Shown: one piece after another, positions 9,701-17,499 of the stretch | Numbering within the stretch: the first letter of the stretch is position 1 | Layout of the letters: each line of letters starts with the position of its first letter | Assembly: GCF_000338275.1 (NCBI RefSeq) | Contig: NZ_ANMR01000012.1 | Coordinates: forward strand, 52,345-116,344 | From: Staphylococcus xylosus NJ | Lineage (GTDB): Bacteria > Bacillota > Bacilli > Staphylococcales > Staphylococcaceae | Reading direction: 5' to 3' | DNA: 64,000 bases | The notes under the pieces: model-generated | Told to the model about the DNA's origin: nothing | The model's database searches: none | The model's input: only the letters and a program-made list of their open reading frames with translations | Translations under genes and position numbers: made by a program

Positions 9701-9980
9701 AGTGATTAATAAGCAAAAGCAAGGCCTAGAGATGAAAGAGGCGCTATTAGAGGCTGGTGGAACACGTATCAGACCAATATTAATGACGGCGTTAGCCACA
9801 ATAGGTGCACTCGCGCCAATGCTATTTGGTGAAGATAGTTCAATTATTATTTCTAAAGGCATGGCAGCAACTGTTGTCGGAGGATTGATATCTTCTACAA
9901 TATTAACATTGATTGTCGTTCCAGTTATTTACGAAATATTGTTTACATTAAAAGATAAAGTAACACGCAAAAAGAAATAG
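6786..9980 (+). CDS. RND-family transporter (AcrB/HAE-like)
   Basis: 1064 residues from ATG at 6786, which follows GGGAGAGGGG. The layout is typical RND: TM1 at about 10-30, a large extracytoplasmic loop, TM2-6, second loop, TM7-12. The TM4 proton-relay pair is Asp449-Asp450 (IGRVIDDSIVVVEN). In TM10 the position of AcrB Lys940 is Thr964 (VVTNAIVLID), a substitution frequent in Gram-positive homologues. The GGT-R-RPILMT segment marks the C-terminal RND signature. Residues about 249-298 form a Ser/Gln/Thr-rich insert. S. aureus has the same gene next to fmhB. The substrate is unknown; lipid or drug efflux is plausible. Confidence 0.92.
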   Translation: MIKKLLQFSLGNKFAIFLMVLLVILGGLYASAKMKLELLPDVESPMITVQTSMPGATPETVKEDVSDKIDDQVRSMASVKNVTAQSIQNASMVTVEYEESVDLDKAENDLKKEIDKIKFTEGVEEPELSRSSMDAFPIVAYSFTTKDNNLKDTTNKINHQLIPKLQTIDGVQNAQLNGQTSREVSIKFDQEKLESSGLTKDSVEQYLKSATSETPLGLFQFNNTEKSVVIDGEFTSVDALKNIDIPLSAGASSGTQSQTESNSSDATMQESNGQTESQSSLEAQSQPDNSTASSQTDGAEIPSVKLKNIADVTAGDERESISKTNGKDAVNVQITKAQDANTVQVAKDTKKEIDKLIKENPDMVATKVMDTAKPIEDALYTMIEKAILGTIVAIIVILLFLRNIRTTTIAIVSIPMSILIAMIALKLSDVSLNILTLGALTVAIGRVIDDSIVVVENIYRRLSDRNESLTGDRLIVSATSEVFKPIMSSTIVTIIVFLPLAFVTGSVGEMFRPFALAIAFSLLASLLVSITIVPALSATFFKKGINHYKEESLGFIGRKYKVILKWSLNHKWIVILVSTIILIASIGLGAAKLGTSFISTGEDKFMALTYTPKPGETEKGVLNHAEQVQKYLNKKDKVKTVQYSVGGASPTDPTGSSNSMAIMVEYDSNTPNFDEEPDKVLQHLEKYNHPGEWANQDMGTGGSNNKLEVSVTGPTLEAIKDTVNKVEDEMKDVRGMANVKSDLTQTYDQYNIKVEQNKAAKYGLSAAQLAMTLNQNTPEQSVTTIKEKGKSIDVKIKEDKETDWSKEKLESTKLQTPMGQAIELSDIATLEQTKTPNKIETKAGDYTATVSAKVTNDDVGGTSQKVLSKVNNLDTPTNVKINVGGANEDIGNAITQLAFAMLAAIIIVYLVLVLTFKGALAPFTILFSLPYTVIGVVLALVITGETISVPSMIGMLMLIGIVVTNAIVLIDRVINKQKQGLEMKEALLEAGGTRIRPILMTALATIGALAPMLFGEDSSIIISKGMAATVVGGLISSTILTLIVVPVIYEILFTLKDKVTRKKK

Positions 9981-10000
9981 TTTGAATAAGTATAAGGACA

Positions 10001-10028
10001 GTCCGAGGCATAAGTATGTGTCTCGGAC
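10001..10028 (+). terminator. Terminator-like hairpin after RND gene
   Basis: 10-bp arms GTCCGAGGCA and TGTCTCGGAC with one G-T pair and an 8-base loop, 20 bases past the stop. The T tract is poor. Confidence 0.6.
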
Positions 10029-10130
10029 CGTTATGAATATAAGTATATTCAATAATAATCAGCTAATAGTATAAAACCATCTTAATAGAAGGCGTTTCTG
10101 CTCATAATTATTTAATTCATATAAAAAAGA

Positions 10131-10170
10131 CGAGACCACAATCAATATTATAATATTGATTGTGGTCTCG
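10131..10170. terminator. 40-bp perfect palindrome, likely bidirectional terminator
   Basis: Arms 10131-10150 and 10151-10170 are exact reverse complements with no spacer. An A run precedes it (T run on the minus strand) and CGTTT follows, which fits termination of both the RND gene and the leftward gene at 10192-10509. Confidence 0.7.
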
Positions 10171-10191
10171 CGTTTGTATAAGTATTCCATA

Positions 10192-10509
10192 TTAATATAA
10201 TACTAAAGTTAAAATAACATATATTACAAATATAATTATTGTAATAATATTTAAAATTTGAACCGCTTTTTGGTCTTTTTTACCACTTTTGAAACTTGTA
10301 ATTTCCACGTTACCAACTAATAGTAAGAGTAGAATAAATACCCACCAGTTAATTGCGGGGAATGAGAGTGTTGTAATCGCTACTACAAATAGTAATAATA
10401 GAGCCATAATTATTCTTAAAATACGAGTGATAATTGTATTCATTTTAAATATGCTTATGTAACTCACAATTAGATAAAGTATTGGTAACAAGATAAGATA
10501 TAGTTGCAT
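10192..10509 (-). CDS. Small membrane protein, unknown function
   Basis: 105 residues with three to four predicted membrane spans and a short hydrophilic loop (SFKSGKKDQK, about residues 72-81) before the last span. I recognise no functional family. ATG at 10509 follows AAAGGATG. It ends at the 40-bp palindrome. The next gene upstream on the same strand is the 58-residue coiled-coil ORF, 64 bases away, so the two could share a transcript. Confidence 0.7.
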   Translation of the reverse strand: MQLYLILLPILYLIVSYISIFKMNTIITRILRIIMALLLLFVVAITTLSFPAINWWVFILLLLLVGNVEITSFKSGKKDQKAVQILNIITIIIFVIYVILTLVLY

Positions 10510-10573
10510 ATGTTGACATCCTTTCTATATTCGCTCTTAATCTTAGCATGTAAAAAATAGATTGACTAGGATG

Positions 10574-10750
10574 TTATTTATGATCTTTTCGACTAATTTC
10601 TGAACGCACAGATGCAATTTCTTCTTCTATCTCTTCAAGTTGTCTTACCAATGGGTCAACATCTTGATTGACGGATTCTCTTTTTTCCAAATCGCCTTGT
10701 AATCTGACATAATCATATTTTAGTTCTGCTAATTTATCATTTAAATCCAT
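10574..10750 (-). CDS. Small charged coiled-coil protein (58 aa)
   Basis: 58 residues, read directly from the minus strand: starts MDLNDKLAEL, ends EISRKDHK. About one third of residues are charged, and leucine/isoleucine spacing around residues 3-18 and 35-52 suggests two helices that could pair as a coiled coil. ATG at 10750 has a well-spaced AAGGAG, and a TATTATAAT box lies just upstream. No known family. Good translation signals and a gene-like composition support it as real. It lies between a membrane-protein gene and the divergent AEC permease. Confidence 0.7.
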   Translation of the reverse strand: MDLNDKLAELKYDYVRLQGDLEKRESVNQDVDPLVRQLEEIEEEIASVRSEISRKDHK

Positions 10751-10903
10751 TGCTAGTCACTCCTTATTATTATAATAGCATTAGGCTACATGAGATTGAC
10801 TAGAATTATAACATGAAATCGAAAGCTTCTAAAACAACCAACATTTATGTTAAAGTATGAAAATGGAATGAAAACGAAATAATGTAATGAAAGAAGGATT
10901 ATT

Positions 10904-11812
10904 GTGACTCAACAATTTATCATAATTATTATACTGATTGCATTGGGTTATACATTAAAGAGGGTTAATTATTTTAAGGCGAATGATAGCCAAGTATTCT
11001 CTACCTTAGTATTAAATGTCACTTTGCCTTCGCTAGTAATAGTTAATTTGAATGGTGCAGAACTTGATTTATCACTTTCAATTTTACCAATAATGATGAT
11101 TATTTATGGTATTCTTGCCAAGATTATTGTGGTCTGGCTATTTATAAAATATGATAACCAAATTCGCGGCGCGACTGGCATGATGATGGCTTCATTGAAT
11201 ATAGGTTTATTTGCTTATCCGCTCGTTGAAGCAATATGGCCACAAACAGGGATGATATATTTTGGTATGGCTGATATAGGTGGGGCTATTATCATGTTTG
11301 GTGTAACTTACTTTGTCGGTAGCTATTTTAGTAGCGCCGGCGATAGTTTCGACTTTAAATATTTAGGGAAAAACTTGCTCAAATCGGTGCCACTTATGAC
11401 TTATATCATAATGTTTATTTTAAATATGCTTGATATTCATTTTCCAGACCCAGTAATTGATTTTTTCTCTGTGTTATCTGGGGCTAATATGCCATTATCA
11501 ATGATTTTACTAGGTCTGATGTTGAACTTCAGCATTGATAAGAGGTTTTTACCGATTGCACTTAAATATTTAGCTATACACTATGGTTTAGGTATACTTG
11601 CTGGTTTATTAGTACATTTCTTTTTACCAGTAGAAGATGAGATGATCAAAACAACTTTACAAGTTGCTTGGTTATTACCTGTTGGTGTAGCTATCATACC
11701 TTATTCCATACAATTTAAATATAAAACTTTACCGTTGGTAGGTATGGTTACGAATTTAACTATTGTAATTAGTATTGTCATTCTGTACATTTATCAAGCT
11801 TTATTTGTTTAA
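10904..11812 (+). CDS. AEC-family transporter (auxin efflux carrier/malate permease-like)
   Basis: 302 residues, about ten membrane spans in two five-helix halves. The N-terminal ALGYTLKRVNYF followed by LVLNVTLPSLVI is the typical AEC opening, with a similar second half (LKYLAIHYGLG, then AWLLPVGVA). Bacterial members move malate, malonate or related acids by a secondary mechanism; the substrate here is not determinable. Start is GTG at 10904 with AAGGAT upstream. It is monocistronic and ends at a strong dyad. Confidence 0.8.
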   Translation: MTQQFIIIIILIALGYTLKRVNYFKANDSQVFSTLVLNVTLPSLVIVNLNGAELDLSLSILPIMMIIYGILAKIIVVWLFIKYDNQIRGATGMMMASLNIGLFAYPLVEAIWPQTGMIYFGMADIGGAIIMFGVTYFVGSYFSSAGDSFDFKYLGKNLLKSVPLMTYIIMFILNMLDIHFPDPVIDFFSVLSGANMPLSMILLGLMLNFSIDKRFLPIALKYLAIHYGLGILAGLLVHFFLPVEDEMIKTTLQVAWLLPVGVAIIPYSIQFKYKTLPLVGMVTNLTIVISIVILYIYQALFV

Positions 11813-11842
11813 ACATTCGTAATCAATAATTTAATCACAAAA

Positions 11843-11889
11843 TATAGATTAAGGCTGGGACAAATTGATTGTCTCAGCCTTAATCTATA
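11843..11889 (+). terminator. Terminator after AEC gene
   Basis: 21-base arms (11843-11863 and 11869-11889) with one mismatch and a 5-base loop. The core AAGGCTGGGACAA is shared with 2286-2322. Confidence 0.85.
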
Positions 11890-12079
11890 AATAAGTATTT
11901 ATCTCAGATAAACATTTTAACTTATAACAAATCTAGTCATCTTTGTCTACGCGGGATGATTACATCTTTTTAAATAAATTGCTTTCTACTCTACTTTCTT
12001 ATTTGACTTATTAATTGAAAAAGGGAAGAACACAGGTACAGTTAAGATTAATTTAACAACCCTTATATATATAAACAAA

Positions 12080-12116
12080 AAGTACTCAGGACATTTCACT
12101 AACGTCTTGAGTACTT
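12080..12116 (-). terminator. Hairpin, likely minus-strand terminator for gdh
   Basis: 13-base arms AAGTACTCAGGAC (12080-12092) and GTCTTGAGTACTT (12104-12116) with one G-T pair. The upstream A run gives a T tract on the minus strand. Confidence 0.6.
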
Positions 12117-12135
12117 AATCGTAATTGTAAATTTA

Positions 12136-12185
12136 ATGGCCCACAAGAACATATAAGCTTTAGCTTAAATATTCTTGTGGGCCAT
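12136..12185. terminator. Second hairpin downstream of gdh
   Basis: Perfect 14-bp arms ATGGCCCACAAGAA and TTCTTGTGGGCCAT around a 22-base loop. It lies between gdh (150 bases away) and the 12080 hairpin. The rest of the 11890-12335 interval shows no ORF. Confidence 0.55.
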
Positions 12186-12335
12186 AATATCGAGACATAA
12201 AGATAAGTCGTGGTTAATTTAGATATTGCTGTCGGGGTGTGACAACGATATCGTTTGCGAAAAAATATTGCTACCTAAACGGGTTTACTAATGGTTTATC
12301 ATTAAACAGGGATAAGTCTAATTGATAAATAAAAG

Positions 12336-13127
12336 TTAACCTTTACCGCCCATAAATGCTGGGTAGTTTGTCATACCACCGTCTACATAGATTGTAGTAC
12401 CATGAATGTAGTCAGCTAAATCTGAACATAAGAAACGTGCAACATTTGCAACTTGATCAGCTTCACCAATTTCTTTGGCTGGAATCATTTCTAATGTTTC
12501 AGCGCGTGTTTCTGGATCAGAGAATTTCTCTCTTGTATGTTCTGTTACGATAGCACCAGGTGAAATATTATTAATGCGGATGCCGTGTTGAGCGTACTCC
12601 ATAGACATTGTTTCCATCATTAATTTTAAGCCGCCTTTACTAGCAGCGTAGTTTACATAGTTTGGCCAAGGAATTCTATCGTGTACACTTGATGTGTTAA
12701 GAATAATACCTTTTTTATCTTCTTTAAGGAATTGATTAACTGCAGCTTTTGAACCGATAAATGCACCAGTTAAGTTGATATCAATAACTTTTTGCCATTC
12801 TTCTAAAGGCATCTCATGAGTTGGAATTGGTTTTTCAAAACCAGCATTATTTATAAGAATATCTAATGTTCCAAATGTATCAACTGCAGCTTTAATTAAA
12901 TTATTTACATCTTCTTCTTTTGATACATCTGCATGTACTTTAATTGCTTGTCCGCCTGCATCTTCAATTAATTTGATAGATTGAGCTACATCGTCTAATG
13001 AACTTTCTGAAAGATAGTTAATAACAACCTTAGCCTTTTCTTTACCAAATTGTTCTACCATTGCTTTACCAATGCCGCTACTACCACCTGTGATAACTAC
13101 TACTTTGCCTTCTAAATCTGTGAACAT
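12336..13127 (-). CDS. gdh: Glucose 1-dehydrogenase, SDR family
   Basis: 263 residues. NAD(P)-dependent oxidation of glucose to gluconolactone. Classical SDR features are present: TGGSSGIG at 13-20, NNAG near 93, catalytic Ser147, Tyr160 and Lys164 (YAASK). The C-terminal YVDGGMTNYPAF matches bacterial glucose dehydrogenases. It lies directly downstream of glcU, as described in S. xylosus, where the pair provides a phosphotransferase-independent route for glucose. ATG at 13127 is chosen because AAGGAGGAG lies 7 bases upstream; an in-frame TTG at 13133 is too close to that site. Confidence 0.9.
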   Translation of the reverse strand: MFTDLEGKVVVITGGSSGIGKAMVEQFGKEKAKVVINYLSESSLDDVAQSIKLIEDAGGQAIKVHADVSKEEDVNNLIKAAVDTFGTLDILINNAGFEKPIPTHEMPLEEWQKVIDINLTGAFIGSKAAVNQFLKEDKKGIILNTSSVHDRIPWPNYVNYAASKGGLKLMMETMSMEYAQHGIRINNISPGAIVTEHTREKFSDPETRAETLEMIPAKEIGEADQVANVARFLCSDLADYIHGTTIYVDGGMTNYPAFMGGKG

Positions 13128-13186
13128 ATTCAAACTCCTCCTTAATTAGTAACAATTTAAAGTATGGTCATATCTCTTAATTATAA

Positions 13187-14044
13187 TTATGCTTTAATAT
13201 TTCCGAGTACAAAGGCTGCAATAACGATAAGTACAATACCAGCCCAAATACCAATCATTTGACGTTTGTCTTTTTTCTCGCCTAATAGGAAAATACCGCC
13301 GAGTGTAGATACAATAACTAATAATTGTGAAAATGAGAAACTAGTTGCTACACCAACTTTTGGTTGTGAGTAGAACATAAATAAGTTACCGATACCCCAT
13401 ACAACACCTGGAATTAAATTCCATAGTGTACTTTTAACTGATGTTTCATGTTTAGCTGATAGTATTAAACCACCAATAGCCATACCTATAGATTGGAAGA
13501 ATAAAGCATTCATTCCATCTACGCCAAATATTTGTGCTACTACTACGTAGACAACATAACCAACAGTAGATATTAAAAGGATAGGCATCGCTTTACCAAA
13601 GTTTTTGGCACTTTCTGATGCTTCATTTTTACCTTTAATAGATGTTAACGCAATACCAATAACAAGTAACACCATAGCAACAAGGCCTAATGTAACTTGC
13701 ACACCAGTACTCCATTCACCTAAGAAAATGGCACTAAATAACGTTGTACCAACCAACTGTAATCCTGTTGAAATAGGCATTGTTTTTGAAACACCTATAA
13801 GACTTACAGATTTTAATTGATAACCTTGACCTAATGCCCAGAAAGCACCAGAAATTAAACCAACAATAATGATAGTAAGATCATCAAATTTGGCATTACC
13901 TGTAAGTAATAAGATAATACCGATGATTAATGCACCAAAAGTCGTCCCTCTAATCTGATTATAAGGGCCTCCACCTACAAGAACATTAATTAAAACTACA
14001 CTACCCCAGAATAACGCAGGTAATAAAGCAATTAATAAATCCAT
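13187..14044 (-). CDS. glcU: Glucose uptake protein GlcU
   Basis: 285 residues, about ten membrane spans in two five-helix halves (GRP/RhaT-type sugar transporter). [18 protein letters not shown] and [19 protein letters not shown] nearly match S. aureus and S. xylosus GlcU from memory. It imports unphosphorylated glucose, which Gdh can then oxidise, or glucokinase can phosphorylate. The gap to gdh is about 60 bases with no terminator, so one operon. Start is ATG at 14044; an upstream GTG at 14056 would add four residues and cannot be excluded. Confidence 0.92.
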   Translation of the reverse strand: MDLLIALLPALFWGSVVLINVLVGGGPYNQIRGTTFGALIIGIILLLTGNAKFDDLTIIIVGLISGAFWALGQGYQLKSVSLIGVSKTMPISTGLQLVGTTLFSAIFLGEWSTGVQVTLGLVAMVLLVIGIALTSIKGKNEASESAKNFGKAMPILLISTVGYVVYVVVAQIFGVDGMNALFFQSIGMAIGGLILSAKHETSVKSTLWNLIPGVVWGIGNLFMFYSQPKVGVATSFSFSQLLVIVSTLGGIFLLGEKKDKRQMIGIWAGIVLIVIAAFVLGNIKA

Positions 14045-14116
14045 ACTTTTACTCACTCTCTCTCTATTTGTTTTTCTCCCCTTAAAACAATCACCAACAA
14101 TTGTTTACAAACATTC

Positions 14117-14145
14117 ATTCTAAACCAAACTATTATTTTAGTAAA
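14117..14145 (-). promoter_or_regulatory. Predicted glcU-gdh promoter
   Basis: On the minus strand TTTACT, 17-base spacer, TAGAAT, about 70 bases upstream of glcU. No catabolite-response element consensus was seen near it. Confidence 0.5.
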
Positions 14146-14188
14146 AGTATTAGTTTATAATTTGGAATTTTTTTGTAATTAAATTGCA

Positions 14189-14222
14189 AAAAGAGAGCAA
14201 TAGTCCACTATTGCTCTCTTTT
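14189..14222. terminator. Terminator after the GNAT gene
   Basis: Perfect 16-bp arms (14189-14204 and 14207-14222) with a two-base centre and AT-rich flanks. It is downstream of the leftward GNAT gene and upstream of the glcU promoter. Confidence 0.85.
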
Positions 14223-14257
14223 ATATAATTAAAAAGATTTTATTATAATAATATAGT

Positions 14258-15127
14258 TTAGAGATGTGCAGCTACGTATTTGAATTTTTTATATTCGTAA
14301 TTAATATAAAAACCTAATTCGTTAAAACGCTCTACTAGTGTATGATTTTTATTTCTAATCTTGAAATATGTTTTATCAATATCATAATTAGAGAATGCAA
14401 AATTTAAGGCGTGCGATAATAAGTCAAATGCGATTCCCATAAATCTATAATCTGTATGAGATGAGAAATACTTAATTTCAGCATTTTTAGTATCTTCGTA
14501 TATTTGTAAGTATAAGTAGCCTTTTAGAAGGCCTTCAGACATGAAAACAAAAAGTTTATGTTGCTTATCCAATGAATTAACAATTTCGTCAGCGGTCATT
14601 ACATCATGTTTGAACGTGTGCTCATGTAATTTTTTGAAGGAACGATAGTAAGCTGGATGATAGTCTGTTATGTTTTGGATATTATCAACAGTACCAATGT
14701 CCTGTGTTGATATTAAATGATAATCTGTAAAACTATAAGATGACTGAATTGATTTCATAAAAGATGAATAATTTTGCTCATATTCTTCAAAGGAAAAATT
14801 AAAGTTGGCTGTGTCAGGTTTACTTTGCGCCATAGTTTCAAATAAAACTTTAAATGATTCAGTTGTTAATTCTCTATTTTTATCGATGAAAGGACCAATA
14901 ACCTTGTATTTATTATCTTCATATTTGAATGCGAAGATAAGCATAACGATTTCATTTTGTTCATTGATTTGAGCAAATACACCTGGATCGTCTATAGCTT
15001 GTTTTATGGCAACTTCAACATTTTCGTGTGCTTGTGGTAATTTATATAGATAAGATGCGGTATGGTAATCAGCGTTATTAATAAACTTTACAATTTGATC
15101 ATAGTTATTTAACTGAATAATTTTCAT
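14258..15127 (-). CDS. GNAT-family N-acetyltransferase, substrate unknown
   Basis: 289 residues. The C-terminal half carries GNAT-like features: the strand GLLKGYLYLQIYED, then YFSSHTDYRFMGIAFDLLSHAL, which resembles the acetyl-CoA pyrophosphate loop and following helix, and a final aromatic strand. The N-terminal half is probably a degenerate second GNAT fold. Substrate is unknown. ATG at 15127 is preceded by GGAGGT. It is divergent from topB with a 120-base shared promoter region. Confidence 0.7.
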   Translation of the reverse strand: MKIIQLNNYDQIVKFINNADYHTASYLYKLPQAHENVEVAIKQAIDDPGVFAQINEQNEIVMLIFAFKYEDNKYKVIGPFIDKNRELTTESFKVLFETMAQSKPDTANFNFSFEEYEQNYSSFMKSIQSSYSFTDYHLISTQDIGTVDNIQNITDYHPAYYRSFKKLHEHTFKHDVMTADEIVNSLDKQHKLFVFMSEGLLKGYLYLQIYEDTKNAEIKYFSSHTDYRFMGIAFDLLSHALNFAFSNYDIDKTYFKIRNKNHTLVERFNELGFYINYEYKKFKYVAAHL

Positions 15128-15250
15128 AACAATACCTCCATAGAATGATCGCTTAAGTTAATTATAAGAACTTTTTTGATTAAATGGAAGTTTTGATGTG
15201 CTACATACATGTTACAATGTATATTATATTGAATTTGAAAGGGCGAAATT

Positions 15251-17389
15251 ATGAAATCATTAATTATAGCTGAGAAACCTTCAGTAGGTAGAGATATTGC
15301 AAATACGCTTAATATCAACGAAAAACGTAATGGTTACTTTGAAAATAATAAATATATTGTTACATGGGCGTTAGGTCACTTGGTAACTAATGCAACTCCA
15401 GAACAATATGATAAGAGTTATAAAGAATGGAAACTTAATGATTTACCGATCATACCTAATAAAATGAAAACAGTTGTTATTAGTAAAACTAGAAAACAAT
15501 TTTCGACTGTTCAATCATTGATTAATAATAATAATGTGAAAGATATTATTATTGCAACCGATGCTGGGAGAGAAGGAGAGCTTGTAGCACGTTTGATTTT
15601 AGATAAATCACACAATAAAAAGCCAATAAAACGTTTGTGGATTAGTTCAGTAACGCAAAAAGCAATTAGAGACGGTTTTAACAAGCTTCAAGATGGTCGG
15701 AAATTCAACAACTTATACTATGCTGCGTTAGCAAGAAGCGAAGCAGATTGGATTGTAGGTATAAATGCAACGAGAGCATTAACTACTAAGTATGATGCGC
15801 AATTGTCATTAGGACGTGTTCAAACACCAACAATACAATTAGTCCAAATGCGACAGAATGAGATTAAACAGTTTGAACCGAAGACATACTATACAATGTC
15901 AGTTGATGCAGGAGGCTTAACTTTTCAATGTACTAAGCCACAGTCACATCCAGATAAAACAGTATTTGAAAGTATAGAAGGTAAAATTAAAGGCCACTCT
16001 GCTCAAATAACATCAATAACTAAATCACATAAAAAAGCTTATCCACAACAACTATATAGTCTAACTGACCTTCAGCAAGATGCATATAAACGGTTCCACT
16101 TAGGTCCAAAAGAAACTTTGAACACGTTACAAGCATTGTATGAACGCCATAAATTGGTTACGTACCCGCGTACGGATTCTAATTATCTAACTGATGATAT
16201 GGTAGATACTTTAAAAGATAGATTGCAAGCAATTATGGCAACTTCATTAAAAGATGTGGCCAAAAGTCAAATGAGGCAATCATTCTCAGTTAAGCAAAAG
16301 TTTGTAGATAATAGCAAAGTTTCAGATCATCATGCAATTATTCCAACTGAGGTACGACCAGACATGGGTCAATTAAGCCAGAGAGAATCTAAAATATATA
16401 TGATGATTGCACAAAGGTATTTAGAAAATCTTATGCCTCCACATGAATTCGAAGCTGTTTCAATAGAATTGAATATTAAGGGCTATGTATTTACTTTTAA
16501 AGACAAAGTAACTACTAAATTAGGTTTTAAAGAAATATATGAAGACAAAGACAAAGTAAATTACCAAATGGAGCAACTGCAAAAAGGTACAAAATTAAAT
16601 ATTAGCAAAGTACAAATAAATCAACATGAGACGACCCCGCCGCCATATTTTAATGAAGGAACATTGCTTAAAGCGATGGAAAGTCCTCAAAAATTCTTTG
16701 ATTTAACTGATAAAAAACATAATCAAACATTAAAAGAAACTGGTGGTATTGGTACAGTGGCTACAAGAGCGGATATTATCGACAAACTCTTTAATATGAA
16801 CGCGATTGAAACTAGAGATGGCAAAATAAGGATTACATCCAAAGGTAAGCAAATATTAGAATTAGCACCTCAGAAACTAACTTCACCATTATTAACCGCA
16901 GAATGGGAAGAAAAGTTAACGCTCATAGAACAAGGTAAATATGATGCAAATAAATTTATAGCTGAAATGAAGTCGTTTACGAACGACGTTGTATCTGAAA
17001 TTAAAGAGAGTAATCAGAATTATAAACATGATAATTTAACAACAACAGAATGTCCAACATGTGGTAAATTTATGATCAAAGTGAAAACAAAAAATGGTCA
17101 AATGTTAGTCTGCCAAGACCCTCAATGTAAGACGAAGAAAAATGTACAAAGAAAAACAAATGCACGTTGTCCAAATTGTCATAAGAAAATGACGCTATTC
17201 GGTAGAGGTAAAGAGGCAGTATATCGTTGTGTATGTGGTCATACAGAAACGCAAGCTCAAATGGATAAACGACATAAAAATAAAAAGTCAGACAAAGTAA
17301 ATAAAAAAGATTTAAAAAAATATATGAATAATGATGAAGGATTAGAGAACAACCCATTCCAAGACGCATTAAAAGGCCTAAAGTTCTAG
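15251..17389 (+). CDS. topB: DNA topoisomerase III
   Basis: 712 residues, normal for Firmicute TopB. A type IA topoisomerase that decatenates DNA. The Toprim domain starts at residue 1 ([11 protein letters not shown]) and contains [13 protein letters not shown] near residue 105. The active-site tyrosine is Tyr305 in [10 protein letters not shown]. Two C-terminal zinc-ribbon modules are visible: CPTCGKF with a later CQDPQC, and CPNCHKK with CVCGH. ATG at 15251 has AAAGGGCG upstream. It lies before a purine permease, but with a separate promoter between them. Confidence 0.96.
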   Translation: MKSLIIAEKPSVGRDIANTLNINEKRNGYFENNKYIVTWALGHLVTNATPEQYDKSYKEWKLNDLPIIPNKMKTVVISKTRKQFSTVQSLINNNNVKDIIIATDAGREGELVARLILDKSHNKKPIKRLWISSVTQKAIRDGFNKLQDGRKFNNLYYAALARSEADWIVGINATRALTTKYDAQLSLGRVQTPTIQLVQMRQNEIKQFEPKTYYTMSVDAGGLTFQCTKPQSHPDKTVFESIEGKIKGHSAQITSITKSHKKAYPQQLYSLTDLQQDAYKRFHLGPKETLNTLQALYERHKLVTYPRTDSNYLTDDMVDTLKDRLQAIMATSLKDVAKSQMRQSFSVKQKFVDNSKVSDHHAIIPTEVRPDMGQLSQRESKIYMMIAQRYLENLMPPHEFEAVSIELNIKGYVFTFKDKVTTKLGFKEIYEDKDKVNYQMEQLQKGTKLNISKVQINQHETTPPPYFNEGTLLKAMESPQKFFDLTDKKHNQTLKETGGIGTVATRADIIDKLFNMNAIETRDGKIRITSKGKQILELAPQKLTSPLLTAEWEEKLTLIEQGKYDANKFIAEMKSFTNDVVSEIKESNQNYKHDNLTTTECPTCGKFMIKVKTKNGQMLVCQDPQCKTKKNVQRKTNARCPNCHKKMTLFGRGKEAVYRCVCGHTETQAQMDKRHKNKKSDKVNKKDLKKYMNNDEGLENNPFQDALKGLKF

Positions 17390-17395
17390 ATTAAT

Positions 17396-17453
17396 CGAAC
17401 AAATGGCATAAAAAATCTAGTAAGGTTCGTGTTTGCTATTGTAAAAAAGTTCG
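17396..17453 (+). promoter_or_regulatory. Candidate PurR boxes upstream of the purine permease
   Basis: CGAAC at 17396-17400, then inverted GTTCG at 17425-17429 and at 17449-17453, each with AT-rich flanks like the Bacillus PurBox. The first two are inverted with 24 bases between them, close to the known geometry. The third lies in the predicted promoter spacer. Confidence 0.5.
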
Positions 17454-17467
17454 TTTGGTATTAGAAT
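17439..17467 (+). promoter_or_regulatory. Predicted promoter of the purine permease
   Basis: TTGTAA, 17-base spacer, TAGAAT, with the start codon at 17500. The spacer holds one of the CGAAC-type boxes. Confidence 0.5.
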
Positions 17468-17499
17468 ATGTAGGTATTTTAAAAAAAGGAGAACTAACC

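Noticed and set aside
14099..14114. TTGTTTACAA-type sequence near the glcU promoter as a Rex or other operator
   Set aside because: Not a true palindrome and a poor match to known operators.
17390..17499. Purine riboswitch before the permease
   Set aside because: The conserved junction sequences of the purine aptamer are absent and the gap is too short with the promoter inside it.
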